Origin: JAKFDK01 sp036676195
Lineage (GTDB): Bacteria; Bacillota; Sulfobacillia; Symbiobacteriales; ZC4RG38
Assembly (NCBI GenBank): GCA_036676195.1
Contig: JAKFDK010000140.1
Coordinates: 1-64,000 of the forward strand
DNA length: 64,000 nt
Direction: 5' to 3'
The position numbers and the translations under genes were made by a program. Shown one piece after another: positions 44,449 to 52,323 of the stretch. The notes below the pieces were generated by a model. The model was not told the origin of the DNA and made no database searches. It saw only the letters and a program-made list of their open reading frames with translations. Position 1 is the stretch's first letter. Each line of letters begins with the position of its first letter.

Positions 44449-44469
44449 AGCCGCCTGTACAAGGCGGCT
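44449..44469. promoter_or_regulatory. inverted repeat in the crp-pad intergenic region
   Basis: AGCCGCCT, loop GTACA, AGGCGGCT: an 8-bp perfect inverted repeat 28 bases from the regulator start. It may be an operator or a leader hairpin of the regulator transcript. Confidence 0.4.
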
Positions 44470-44491
44470 ATTGTCGTATTTTGAACCTATC

Positions 44492-44504
44492 CTTAATCAT
44501 TAAG
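44492..44504. promoter_or_regulatory. candidate Crp/Fnr-type operator
   Basis: CTTAATCATTAAG is a perfect 13-bp palindrome in the gap between the Crp/Fnr-type gene and the divergent pad-like operon. Its half-site TTAAT recalls sites of Crp/Fnr-family proteins, although the 1-base spacer is shorter than their usual four. Candidate only. Confidence 0.4.
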
Positions 44505-44661
44505 TATAAAAACCAGAGTATTCCGCATTACCGACTACTCGAATTCGCTGCCTCGCATGCCAATCCTTCAATCTCAGATGATTTTCTTATTTGTGTATCC
44601 GGCTTTGCATTGTTGGACAAGCCCTGTTGCTAGAATGAGCTCAAGCCAGGGGGGGTGGACA

Positions 44662-45234
44662 GTGAAGGAGATACGCATTCATGGCCGCGGGGGCCAGGGG
44701 GCCGTCATGGCTTCAGAAATCCTGGTACGGGCCCTGGTGGCCGAAGGGAAGCATGGTGCGGCCATTCCGGCCTTTGGGTTTGAGCGGCGGGGGGCCCCGG
44801 TGCAGGCGTTTGTGCGCCTGAACCATGAGCCGATCTGGGAGAAAACCCAGGTCTATACCCCCGACTGTGTGGTGGTGATGGACCCGACCTTACTGCGGGC
44901 TGTTAACGTATATACCGGCCTGGGTGGGGATGGCATCCTGCTGTTGAACCGGACCAGCCAGCCCACAGACCTGTCCCCGTTGGTGAAGAAGGTGGCCCTG
45001 GTAGACGCCACCGGCATTGCCACTAAAGAACTGGGCCGGCCTGTCATCAATACCACCATTTTAGGTGCTCTGGCCGCTGCCACCGGTTGGGTAGGTCTGG
45101 AGCCGTTGCTGGTAGCCATGCGGGACTTCTTTGCCGGATTCCTCCACGTGGACGTGGAGAAGAACGTGCGGGCGGCACGCCGGGCGTACAACGAAACGGC
45201 TATATACACAACGGGGGGTGCCGCCCGTGCATAA
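44662..45234 (+). CDS. padE: 2-oxoacid:acceptor oxidoreductase gamma subunit (PadE-like)
   Basis: A 190-residue gamma subunit of the pyruvate/2-oxoacid oxidoreductase family. GTG 44662 has an AGGGGGGGT site upstream. It begins KEIRIHGRGGQGAVMASEILVRAL and contains GFERRGAPVQAFVRL, both standard for this subunit. It opens an operon of four subunits followed by phenylacetyl-CoA oxidoreductase-like genes, so I assign it to a phenylglyoxylate oxidoreductase. Sequence alone would also permit another 2-oxoacid as substrate. Confidence 0.8.
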   Translation: MKEIRIHGRGGQGAVMASEILVRALVAEGKHGAAIPAFGFERRGAPVQAFVRLNHEPIWEKTQVYTPDCVVVMDPTLLRAVNVYTGLGGDGILLLNRTSQPTDLSPLVKKVALVDATGIATKELGRPVINTTILGALAAATGWVGLEPLLVAMRDFFAGFLHVDVEKNVRAARRAYNETAIYTTGGAARA

Positions 45235-46174
45235 CAGGCTGGAGCACCTGATCTGGCTGCTCCGGGATCGGACCCCGATCAAGCGCACGTACGAGTCGCT
45301 CAAAGACCGTCCCGATGGGGTCAGCCCCGGGTTTGCCGCCTGCGTGGGGTGCAACGCCGAACTGGCCTTACGCCTGACCACCAGGACCCTGGGACCGGAC
45401 GTAATCATGGCGATTCCTCCCGGGTGCATGGGCGGTTGTGCGCCCGGATATGGCCGCGAAAGCGGAATGAAGGTGACGACGGTCATGCCCTTGATGGACA
45501 ACGCCGCGGCCATGGCTTCGGGCCTGCAACGGGCGATTGAACGCCAGAGCAAGAACACGCGGGTGGTGGTTTTCGCCGGCGACGGTGCCACCGGCGACAT
45601 CGGGTTGCAGTGCCTGTCGGCGGCAGCCGAGCGGCGGGAAAACATCCTGTACGTCTGCTATGACAACGAAGGCTACATGAACACCGGTGTGCAGCGCAGC
45701 GGCACCACTTCCACCGGGACCCAAACCACCACCACGCCGGTGGGCAAGGCGAAGCGGGGCAAGCCGGAGGCGCCCAAGGATGTGCCCATGGTGGTTCTGG
45801 CCAGCAATGCCGCTTACGTGGCCACCGCCAGTACCGCGTTCCCGGCCGACTTCGCCCACAAATTGCGCAAGGCGGCCAATGTCACGAATGGCCTGGCTTA
45901 CCTGCATCTGTTTTCGCCCTGCCCGGTGGGCTGGCATTTCCCGCCGGAAAAGACGATTGAAATTGGCCGTATGGCAGTGGAAACCAGGTTCTTCTCGCTG
46001 TGGGAGGCGGTGGAGGGCAGGGTTCGGCTGACCCGAACCGTTTACTCGCCCCGGCCCCTGGATGACTACCTGACACTGATCGGCAAGTACAGCCACCTGT
46101 CGCCCGCGGAGCGGCAGGCCCTGCAGGTACAGGCCGATGAGCGCTGGGCACGCCTGAAACGGCTGCTAGGTTAG
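45227..46174 (+). CDS. padI: 2-oxoacid oxidoreductase beta subunit, thiamine-diphosphate binding (PadI-like)
   Basis: A 315-residue beta subunit. GTG 45227 overlaps the gamma stop by eight bases. The TPP/Mg motif is GDGATGDIGLQCLSAAAERRENILYVCYDNEGYMNTG, with the Asp of GDG and Asn of NEGYMNTG as metal ligands. CVGCNAELALR and the GCMGGCAPGYG region supply the Cys residues usual for the [4Fe-4S] cluster of this subunit. It decarboxylates the 2-oxoacid and makes the acyl-CoA. Confidence 0.85.
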   Translation: MHNRLEHLIWLLRDRTPIKRTYESLKDRPDGVSPGFAACVGCNAELALRLTTRTLGPDVIMAIPPGCMGGCAPGYGRESGMKVTTVMPLMDNAAAMASGLQRAIERQSKNTRVVVFAGDGATGDIGLQCLSAAAERRENILYVCYDNEGYMNTGVQRSGTTSTGTQTTTTPVGKAKRGKPEAPKDVPMVVLASNAAYVATASTAFPADFAHKLRKAANVTNGLAYLHLFSPCPVGWHFPPEKTIEIGRMAVETRFFSLWEAVEGRVRLTRTVYSPRPLDDYLTLIGKYSHLSPAERQALQVQADERWARLKRLLG

Positions 46175-46188
46175 GGGGAGAGAGCAGC

Positions 46189-46458
46189 ATGGCTACCCGG
46201 GATGATGATTTTGTAACACCGGTGGCCCGTGGCCTTCAGGTGATCCCCACCGGCAGTTGGCGCAGCCAGCGACCCGTGACCGAGGCGAAAAAGTGCTGGC
46301 TCTGCGGCACCTGTTGGCTTTACTGCCCGGTACAGGCCCGCTATGACGCCGGTGGTCATATGGACACAGGGTTGGATTTCTGCAAGGGTTGCGGGATTTG
46401 TGCCAACGAATGCCCGGCCGGGGCCATCACCATGGTGCCCGAGCCGGCGGAAGGGTGA
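46189..46458 (+). CDS. padF: 2-oxoacid oxidoreductase delta subunit, two-cluster ferredoxin (PadF-like)
   Basis: An 89-residue ferredoxin with CWLCGTCWLYCP and CKGCGICANECPAGAI, each supporting a [4Fe-4S] cluster. ATG 46189 follows GGGGGAGAGAGC. It passes electrons from the TPP subunit to an external acceptor. Its position between the beta and alpha genes, and the tight spacing (14 bases upstream, 4 bases to the next start), show that it belongs to the same complex. Confidence 0.85.
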   Translation: MATRDDDFVTPVARGLQVIPTGSWRSQRPVTEAKKCWLCGTCWLYCPVQARYDAGGHMDTGLDFCKGCGICANECPAGAITMVPEPAEG

Positions 46459-46462
46459 GAGC

Positions 46463-47653
46463 ATGGCAACACAGGCCGGTCTGCAGGCAGTCAGTGGCAA
46501 CAAGGCGGCGGCACTGGGAGTCAGGCTCTGCCGGCCGGGGGTGATGGCCGCTTACCCAATCACGCCGCAGACCCCCCTGGTGGAGTACCTGGCGGGGTTT
46601 GTGGCCGACGGGGAACTGGATGCCCAGTTTGTTGAGGTCGAGAGCGAACATTCGGCCCTGAGCGTGATCCAGGGTGCCTGCCTGGGGGGCGAGCGGGTGT
46701 TCACCGCCACTTCGGCGGTCGGTCTGGCTTATATGTTTGAGCCCTACCTGCGCACCTCCACCCTGCGGCTGCCCATTGTGATGGGGGTGGCAAACCGTGA
46801 GGTCACCTCGCCCATGACGGTGTGGGGCGGGCAACAGGATACCATGACCATCCGCGATGCAGGCTGGATTCAGATTTATGTCGAGAACAACCAGGAAATC
46901 CTGGACACGATCATCATGGCCTTTCGCCTGGCCGAACACCCGGATGTGCTCCTACCGGTGAACGTCTGCTATGACGGGTTTTACCTGTCCCACCTGGTCG
47001 AGGGCGTATCGGTACCGGCGCAGGAACAGGTGGACCGGTTCCTGCCCAAATTCAGCCCGCATGTACAGTTGGACTCCACTCAGGTCATGTCCCTGGACCC
47101 CCTGACCCCCGGGGACCTGCTCACCCGCTTCCGCCATGATCATACCCGGGCGATGGAGCGGGCGCTGACGGTGCTGAACAACATTGACGCTGAATTTGGC
47201 CGCAGCTTCGGGCGCAAATACGGCGGCGCCCTGGATACCTTCATGGCCGATGACGCTGACCTGCTGCTGATTACCAGCGGCAGCGCCACCGGTACGGCCC
47301 GGATCGCGGTGCAGGAGGCCCGTGCCCGCGGGCTGCGGGCCGGCCTGGTGAAGCTGCGCTCGGTACGGCCGTTCCCGTCCGCCGCCCTGCTGGCCCTCAT
47401 GCAGGGGCGCAAGGCGGTGGGGGTATTGGACCGCAGTGTTTCCTTTGGGTGGAGCAGCGGCTGCGTCCATGCCGAACTCCGCACGGCCATGGGCGGGCAG
47501 GCCGGACTGCCGCCGGTGGCAGGGTTCATCGCCGGGCTGGGTGGCGGGGACATCACTCGCGGCCACGTGGGCCGGGCGCTGGACACCCTGTCCGCTCTGG
47601 CAGCCGGTCGGGATGTACCGGCGGTGACCTGGCTGGATATTCCGGAGAATTAG
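46463..47653 (+). CDS. padG: 2-oxoacid oxidoreductase alpha subunit (PadG-like)
   Basis: A 396-residue alpha subunit. ATG 46463 was chosen for its position after a GAAGGGTGAGA site. It starts MATQAGLQAVSGNKAAALG and has the family motifs MAAYPITPQTPLVEYLA and VEVESEHSALSVIQGACLGGERVFTATSAVGLAYM. With the gamma, beta and delta genes it forms a four-subunit enzyme. Known phenylglyoxylate:NAD oxidoreductase of Aromatoleum has a fifth NAD-reducing subunit (PadH); no such gene is seen here. Confidence 0.85.
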   Translation: MATQAGLQAVSGNKAAALGVRLCRPGVMAAYPITPQTPLVEYLAGFVADGELDAQFVEVESEHSALSVIQGACLGGERVFTATSAVGLAYMFEPYLRTSTLRLPIVMGVANREVTSPMTVWGGQQDTMTIRDAGWIQIYVENNQEILDTIIMAFRLAEHPDVLLPVNVCYDGFYLSHLVEGVSVPAQEQVDRFLPKFSPHVQLDSTQVMSLDPLTPGDLLTRFRHDHTRAMERALTVLNNIDAEFGRSFGRKYGGALDTFMADDADLLLITSGSATGTARIAVQEARARGLRAGLVKLRSVRPFPSAALLALMQGRKAVGVLDRSVSFGWSSGCVHAELRTAMGGQAGLPPVAGFIAGLGGGDITRGHVGRALDTLSALAAGRDVPAVTWLDIPEN

Positions 47654-47683
47654 CTCGCTGGTCTGCACGCACAGGAACCGAGC

Positions 47684-48025
47684 ATGCAAGCGGAATGGGG
47701 GCGGCCTGACTTGGCAGTACAAGTAAAACTGACGTTGTTTGGCCAACTGCGGACCCTGGTGGACGAACCGGCCCAGACCCTGGAACTGCCGGATGAAGCT
47801 ACGGTGGTTGACCTGTTCCTTAAGTTATCCGAACGGTACGGCGAGCGTTTTTCCTCTCGGGTGATGGAAGTGCGGCACAACCGCCTGGGGTTGCAGCACC
47901 ATGTGCTGGTGTTCGTCAACGACGAAAAAGTTGAAGCCAAAGATCAGGCGACGACCCGGCTCGGAAGCGCCGGCGGCCCCACTGAGGTCAGCGTTTACAT
48001 CATGCAACCGTTTACCGGTGGCTAG
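47684..48025 (+). CDS. MoaD/ThiS-like sulfur carrier of the pad-like operon
   Basis: Up to 113 residues; the conserved part begins around VQVKLTLFGQLRTLVDEP, so translation may start at GTG 47717 instead. It ends in PFTGG, the Gly-Gly required for thiocarboxylation. It is more divergent than the operon A and B copies but holds the same place, next to the molybdopterin catalytic subunit (20 bases upstream). Probably dedicated to cofactor assembly for that enzyme. Confidence 0.78.
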   Translation: MQAEWGRPDLAVQVKLTLFGQLRTLVDEPAQTLELPDEATVVDLFLKLSERYGERFSSRVMEVRHNRLGLQHHVLVFVNDEKVEAKDQATTRLGSAGGPTEVSVYIMQPFTGG

Positions 48026-48045
48026 CGAAGAGGGAGGCGAGGATC

Positions 48046-50694
48046 TTGGCGAAGCGGCAGAAGCAGATCTATGAAGACCGTTGGGTACCGTCGGCTTGCA
48101 ACATGTGTTATGGCGGCTGCAGCATCAAGGGCCATGTGGTCAACGGCACCCTGATCAAGATCGAGGGCAACCCCGACAGTGACTGTGGCTGGGGCCGGCT
48201 TTGTCCCAAGGGCGTTTCCGGCATCATGACCCTGTACGATCCCAACCGGCTGAACAAGCCGCTGATCCGGACCAATCCCGTCAAGGGCAAGGGTGTCGAT
48301 CCCGGTTGGAAGGAAATTTCCTGGGACGAGGCCATGAATATCGTCTGTGACCGGCTCAAGAAAGTGCACGACGATGACCCGCGCAAGCTGTTCTACCAGG
48401 GCACCACCACCTGTCACAGCGTGCTGCTGGGGCTGCCGGTTTCCTTCCTGCATGCCTTCGGTTCCCCCAATATGTACGTGGGCGGGGGCGGCCTGCACTG
48501 CGGCAACGCCGCCCACACCCTGAACGGCCTTTACCATGCCTCCTGGTCGCTGGTGCCTGACTATGAATTTGCCGAGTATACCCTGTACTTCGGGTGTAGC
48601 AAGGGGCACAGCGCCGGGCACGCCGCCAACGCCGTTGCCCAGATGGCCGCTGAAGCCCGTGAGCGGGGCATGCGGCTGGTGGTGGTGGACCCGGTCAATA
48701 ACTTTGCTGCCAGCAAGGCCGTGGAATGGGTGCCCATCATCCCCGGCACCGATGCCGCCCTGGCCCTGTCCATGGTCAACGTCATGCTCAACGACCTGAA
48801 CGTGTACGACGACGAATACGTCAAGCTCAAGTCCAACGGCCCGTATCTGATCGGTCCCGACGGCCGCTACCTGCGGTGTCAGGAGACGCACAAGCCCCTG
48901 GTATGGGATTCTGTGTCCAACCGGGCGCTGCCCTTCGATGACTCCGGCGTGAAGGACTTCGCCCTGGAGGGAACCTATGAGGTTTACGGCCAGAAGGTCC
49001 GGCCCGCGTTTGCGCACCTGAAGGATCATGTCAAAACCTACACCCCGGATTACGCCTACAAGATTACCAGCGTACCGGCCGCCACCACCCGCCGCCTGGC
49101 CAAAGAGTTCTCCGACGCCGCCCGCATTGGCAGCACCATCAAGCTGGAAGGGCACAGCCTGCCCTACCGCCCGGCGTCCGCTATTTACTTCCGCGGTGTT
49201 CAGGGGCACAAGAACGCGGTGTACAACTGCACTTCCATTGAACTGTTGAACCAGCTCTGCGGCACGGCTGACCGGGTGGGCGGCGCTCTGGGCTTTAACC
49301 CCGTCTGCCACGGCCATCCGGAAACGAAAAAGCCCTACTACAGCCCCACTGCTGATGAAGATGGCCTGATGATCACCGGCGCCTGGGTCGTGGAGCACAA
49401 GCCCTACCCGATCCGCAAGCCCAGCGAACCGGTGGAAACCATGGGCCTGCACGAAATCTTCCCCTTCTCGGCCATGTCCACCATTCCCGCCAGTTCGGAC
49501 CAACTGGAGCTGTGGGAAAAGGTCAAGCTACCGTACCGGCCCGAGATCATGGTCAACTTCGGCGCCAACTCGGTCATGAGCATTGGCAACTCCGATACGG
49601 TGGCCGAGACCCTCAAGCGCATTCCCTTCATGATTTCCTTTGACCTGTTCCTGAACGAAACCACCGACTTTGCCGACATCGTGCTGCCAGACACCAACTA
49701 CCTGGAGCGTTTCGATGTGGGCCCCAACCACCCGTTCATCTTCAACCATCCGGCCGGCCGCGGCACCTGGACCTGGCCGATCCGCCAGCCGGTGATCAAG
49801 CCCGCCGGGGAGCGGCGGGACATCCAGGAAGTGCTGATCGAGATCGCCGACCGCATCGGCGTTCTCCCCGATCTGAACGGCTACCTGAACCTGTCGTACG
49901 ACCTGAAGGGTGAGTACCGGCTGGACCCCAACAAGAAATACCCCTGGGAAGAGATCTGTGACCGCCGGCTCAAGAACCTGTTTGGTCCTGAGCGGGGCCT
50001 GGAATGGTTCAAGCAGAACGGCGTGCTCAAGTGGCCCAAGAAGATCGAGGAAGTGTACTGGCGGGACTTCATTGACGTGCGGGTGCCGATCTACCTGGAA
50101 TTCCTGATCGACGTCAAGACCGAAGGCAAGCGCATTGCCGATAAGTACGGGGTCAAGGTGGACTGGGAGTCATATTACAGTCCGCTGGCGGCCTATGTGC
50201 CCGATTTCCTGCGCAAGGAAGATCAGGAGCACGACATGTACGGATTCTACTACCGCCACACGCTCCACACCAACGCCTTCACCATGGAGAACCCCTGGCT
50301 GGACGAGGTCAGCCAGCGCACCCCCGGCACCTACGAAGTCATCATGAACACCGAGACCGGCCGGCAGAAGGGCATCAAAGACGGCGACTGGATTATCATG
50401 GAAAATGATCATGGCCGTAAGGTCCGGGCCAGGGCGTTGCTGCGGGAAGGCATTCACCCCAAGTGCATCGCGGCGGCAGCCAACAGCGGGCACTGGGCCG
50501 ATGGCATGCCCATCGCCAAAGGTAAGGGTGTCTTCTTCAACGACCTGCTGGAGGTCGACCTGGAACACTCCGACCCGGTGACCCTGTCCCTGGAGCTGTC
50601 GGCCCGGCTGAAGGTGTACAAGGCGCCGCCCCTGAAGGACGGCGGCACCGGGGCACCGCGGCGGCGTGAACTGGAAGGGGTGCCTGGCGACTAG
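48046..50694 (+). CDS. padB: phenylacetyl-CoA:acceptor oxidoreductase catalytic subunit (PadB-like)
   Basis: An 882-residue molybdopterin oxidoreductase. TTG 48046 has GAGGGAGGCGAGG upstream. The [4Fe-4S] ligands are C18, C21, C25 and C53; GSPNMYVGGGGLHCGN places C152 at the likely Mo ligand position; DPVNNFAASKAVEWVPIIPGTDAAL and a C-terminal QKGIKDGDWIIMENDHGRK domain follow. There is no Tat signal, which fits a cytoplasmic CoA-thioester substrate. In Aromatoleum/Thauera the membrane-bound three-subunit Mo enzyme PadBCD oxidises phenylacetyl-CoA to phenylglyoxylate with quinones. The order here (2-oxoacid oxidoreductase, this enzyme, FeS and anchor subunits) supports the same role. An alternative is another substrate of the same enzyme group. 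Confidence 0.78.
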   Translation: MAKRQKQIYEDRWVPSACNMCYGGCSIKGHVVNGTLIKIEGNPDSDCGWGRLCPKGVSGIMTLYDPNRLNKPLIRTNPVKGKGVDPGWKEISWDEAMNIVCDRLKKVHDDDPRKLFYQGTTTCHSVLLGLPVSFLHAFGSPNMYVGGGGLHCGNAAHTLNGLYHASWSLVPDYEFAEYTLYFGCSKGHSAGHAANAVAQMAAEARERGMRLVVVDPVNNFAASKAVEWVPIIPGTDAALALSMVNVMLNDLNVYDDEYVKLKSNGPYLIGPDGRYLRCQETHKPLVWDSVSNRALPFDDSGVKDFALEGTYEVYGQKVRPAFAHLKDHVKTYTPDYAYKITSVPAATTRRLAKEFSDAARIGSTIKLEGHSLPYRPASAIYFRGVQGHKNAVYNCTSIELLNQLCGTADRVGGALGFNPVCHGHPETKKPYYSPTADEDGLMITGAWVVEHKPYPIRKPSEPVETMGLHEIFPFSAMSTIPASSDQLELWEKVKLPYRPEIMVNFGANSVMSIGNSDTVAETLKRIPFMISFDLFLNETTDFADIVLPDTNYLERFDVGPNHPFIFNHPAGRGTWTWPIRQPVIKPAGERRDIQEVLIEIADRIGVLPDLNGYLNLSYDLKGEYRLDPNKKYPWEEICDRRLKNLFGPERGLEWFKQNGVLKWPKKIEEVYWRDFIDVRVPIYLEFLIDVKTEGKRIADKYGVKVDWESYYSPLAAYVPDFLRKEDQEHDMYGFYYRHTLHTNAFTMENPWLDEVSQRTPGTYEVIMNTETGRQKGIKDGDWIIMENDHGRKVRARALLREGIHPKCIAAAANSGHWADGMPIAKGKGVFFNDLLEVDLEHSDPVTLSLELSARLKVYKAPPLKDGGTGAPRRRELEGVPGD

Positions 50695-50753
50695 GCCAGG
50701 CACCCTCCGGAGCAGGCAAGATGCTTGTCGCAAGTTAGTGGAGGTGATCGGCG

Positions 50754-51632
50754 TTGTTCCACCAGCTTGACCTGACGCGTAACCCCTACAGCCAGCAAAA
50801 GGAATGGCGTCATCTGATTCTGTTCGCCTTCTTCCTGGGCGGCCTGGGCACAGGCACCTACATGATTTCGGCCTATCTGGGACTCGTCTCCGGTATGATC
50901 ACCGGCTTTCTGCTCTGCGCCGTGGGCAAGAACGTCTGCCACATGCTGTACCTGGGCCGGCCGGAGCGCTTCTGGCGCATGGCCATGCGACCGGGCAAGT
51001 CGTGGATCAGCCGCGGGTTCTGGGGTATCGTCGGCTTCAGCATCACTGGGCTGCTGGTAATTCTGCACCACCTGCAGTGGCTGAATTTGGGAACCGGATT
51101 GTACTGGACCCTGCTGGTGGCCAGTGTCATCTGCGGGCTCTGGGTCATGATGTACACCGGTTTCGTCATGTCTGTATCCCCGTCCATTCCGGCCTGGAAC
51201 AGCACCCTGGTGCCGCTGCTGTTCGTGCTCTACGGCTTCCTGGGCGGCATGGACATCGTAATGATCATTCTGGGCCTGCTGGGTGGAGACGCTCCCGGGT
51301 TGCCGCTGCCGGTTTCCACCCTGGAAATGTGGGAACTGGGGCTGCTCCTGCTCGCCCTGTTCCTCACCACGGTCTATGTATCGGTCATGAACGTCACCTC
51401 CCCGACCACGAAGGAGGCGGCACGCCGGCTGCTGCGGGGTGAGTTGTTCGGGGTGTTTGTCATCGGCGTGATCGTGGTCGGGACCCTGGTGCCCATCGGC
51501 CTGACGGTCCTGGGCCTGTTAGGCGGAGCCAATCCGCTGGCGATGATCCTGACCGGCCTGCTGGCCCTGGCGGGTAGCCTGTTCTTCCGCTGGGCCCTCC
51601 TGCGGGTGGGGCTCTATTCACCCCTGATGTAA
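50754..51632 (+). CDS. padC: NrfD-type membrane anchor (PadC-like)
   Basis: A 292-residue protein with about eight helices. TTG 50754 follows a good GGAGGTGATCGG site. The signature YLGRPERFWRMAMRPGKSWISRG matches the two paralogous anchors of this window. It should attach PadB/PadD to the membrane and pass electrons to the quinone pool. It lies 59 bases after padB and 17 before padD. Confidence 0.82.
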   Translation: MFHQLDLTRNPYSQQKEWRHLILFAFFLGGLGTGTYMISAYLGLVSGMITGFLLCAVGKNVCHMLYLGRPERFWRMAMRPGKSWISRGFWGIVGFSITGLLVILHHLQWLNLGTGLYWTLLVASVICGLWVMMYTGFVMSVSPSIPAWNSTLVPLLFVLYGFLGGMDIVMIILGLLGGDAPGLPLPVSTLEMWELGLLLLALFLTTVYVSVMNVTSPTTKEAARRLLRGELFGVFVIGVIVVGTLVPIGLTVLGLLGGANPLAMILTGLLALAGSLFFRWALLRVGLYSPLM

Positions 51633-51649
51633 GGAACGGAGGCGGAACC

Positions 51650-52252
51650 ATGCGTCTGGGAATGGTCATCGACCTGCGTAAGTGTGTCGGCTGTCAGGGC
51701 TGCACCATCGTGTGTAAGGCCGAAAATTTTACGCCCAAAGGCGTCTTCTGGAACGAGGTCCTGCAAAAGGAAATCGGCATCTTCCCCAACGTACAAAAGA
51801 TCGCTCTGCCCCGGCCGTGCATGCACTGTGAGGACCCGGCCTGCATGCGGGTCTGTCCCACCGGCGCTACCTTCAAGCGCAAGGACGGCATCGTGCTGGT
51901 GGATGACGACATCTGCACAGGCTGCCGGGCCTGCGTAATGGCCTGTCCGTACGATGCCCGCTACTACATTGAGGAAAAGCCGAGCTACTTTGCCGGCCAC
52001 ACCACGCCCTACGAGGAATATGGTCAGGACCGGCATACCGTGGGCACGGTCAGCAAGTGTACCTTCTGCCACCACCGGCTCGACGAAGGGCTGCTGCCGG
52101 CCTGTGTCTCCAACTGCATGGCCAGGGCCCGTTACTTCGGCGACCTGGACGACCCCGACAGCGAGGTATCCCGCCTGATCCGGGAGCGGCACGGGCAGCA
52201 GCTCAAGCCCGAGGCCGGCACCAACCCCAACGTGTATTATTTGCTCCCTTAG
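51650..52252 (+). CDS. padD: four-cluster [4Fe-4S] ferredoxin subunit (PadD-like)
   Basis: A 200-residue protein starting MRLGMVIDLRKCVGCQGC. The Cys groups CVGCQGCTIVC, CMHCEDPACMRVC, CTGCRACVMAC and CTFCHHRLDEGLLPACVSNC support four [4Fe-4S] clusters. No export signal. Same length as the operon A and B paralogues but here it is encoded last, after the anchor, whereas it comes first in the other two operons. Confidence 0.85.
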   Translation: MRLGMVIDLRKCVGCQGCTIVCKAENFTPKGVFWNEVLQKEIGIFPNVQKIALPRPCMHCEDPACMRVCPTGATFKRKDGIVLVDDDICTGCRACVMACPYDARYYIEEKPSYFAGHTTPYEEYGQDRHTVGTVSKCTFCHHRLDEGLLPACVSNCMARARYFGDLDDPDSEVSRLIRERHGQQLKPEAGTNPNVYYLLP

Positions 52253-52323
52253 TTTGCGGACAGGCGGACCGGGGGCAAGTCCCCCTGGTGATAACGCACT
52301 CATCATGTTGAAAGAGGGTGGGG

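Noticed and set aside
46463..47653. The 2-oxoacid oxidoreductase as an ordinary pyruvate:ferredoxin oxidoreductase
   Set aside because: Sequence alone cannot exclude it, but direct linkage to a PadBCD-like enzyme makes phenylglyoxylate the better hypothesis; kept as an alternative.
48046..52252. The pad-like Mo enzyme as a polysulfide or thiosulfate reductase
   Set aside because: PsrA/PhsA are exported by Tat and this subunit has no signal; the neighbouring genes are for aromatic-type catabolism.
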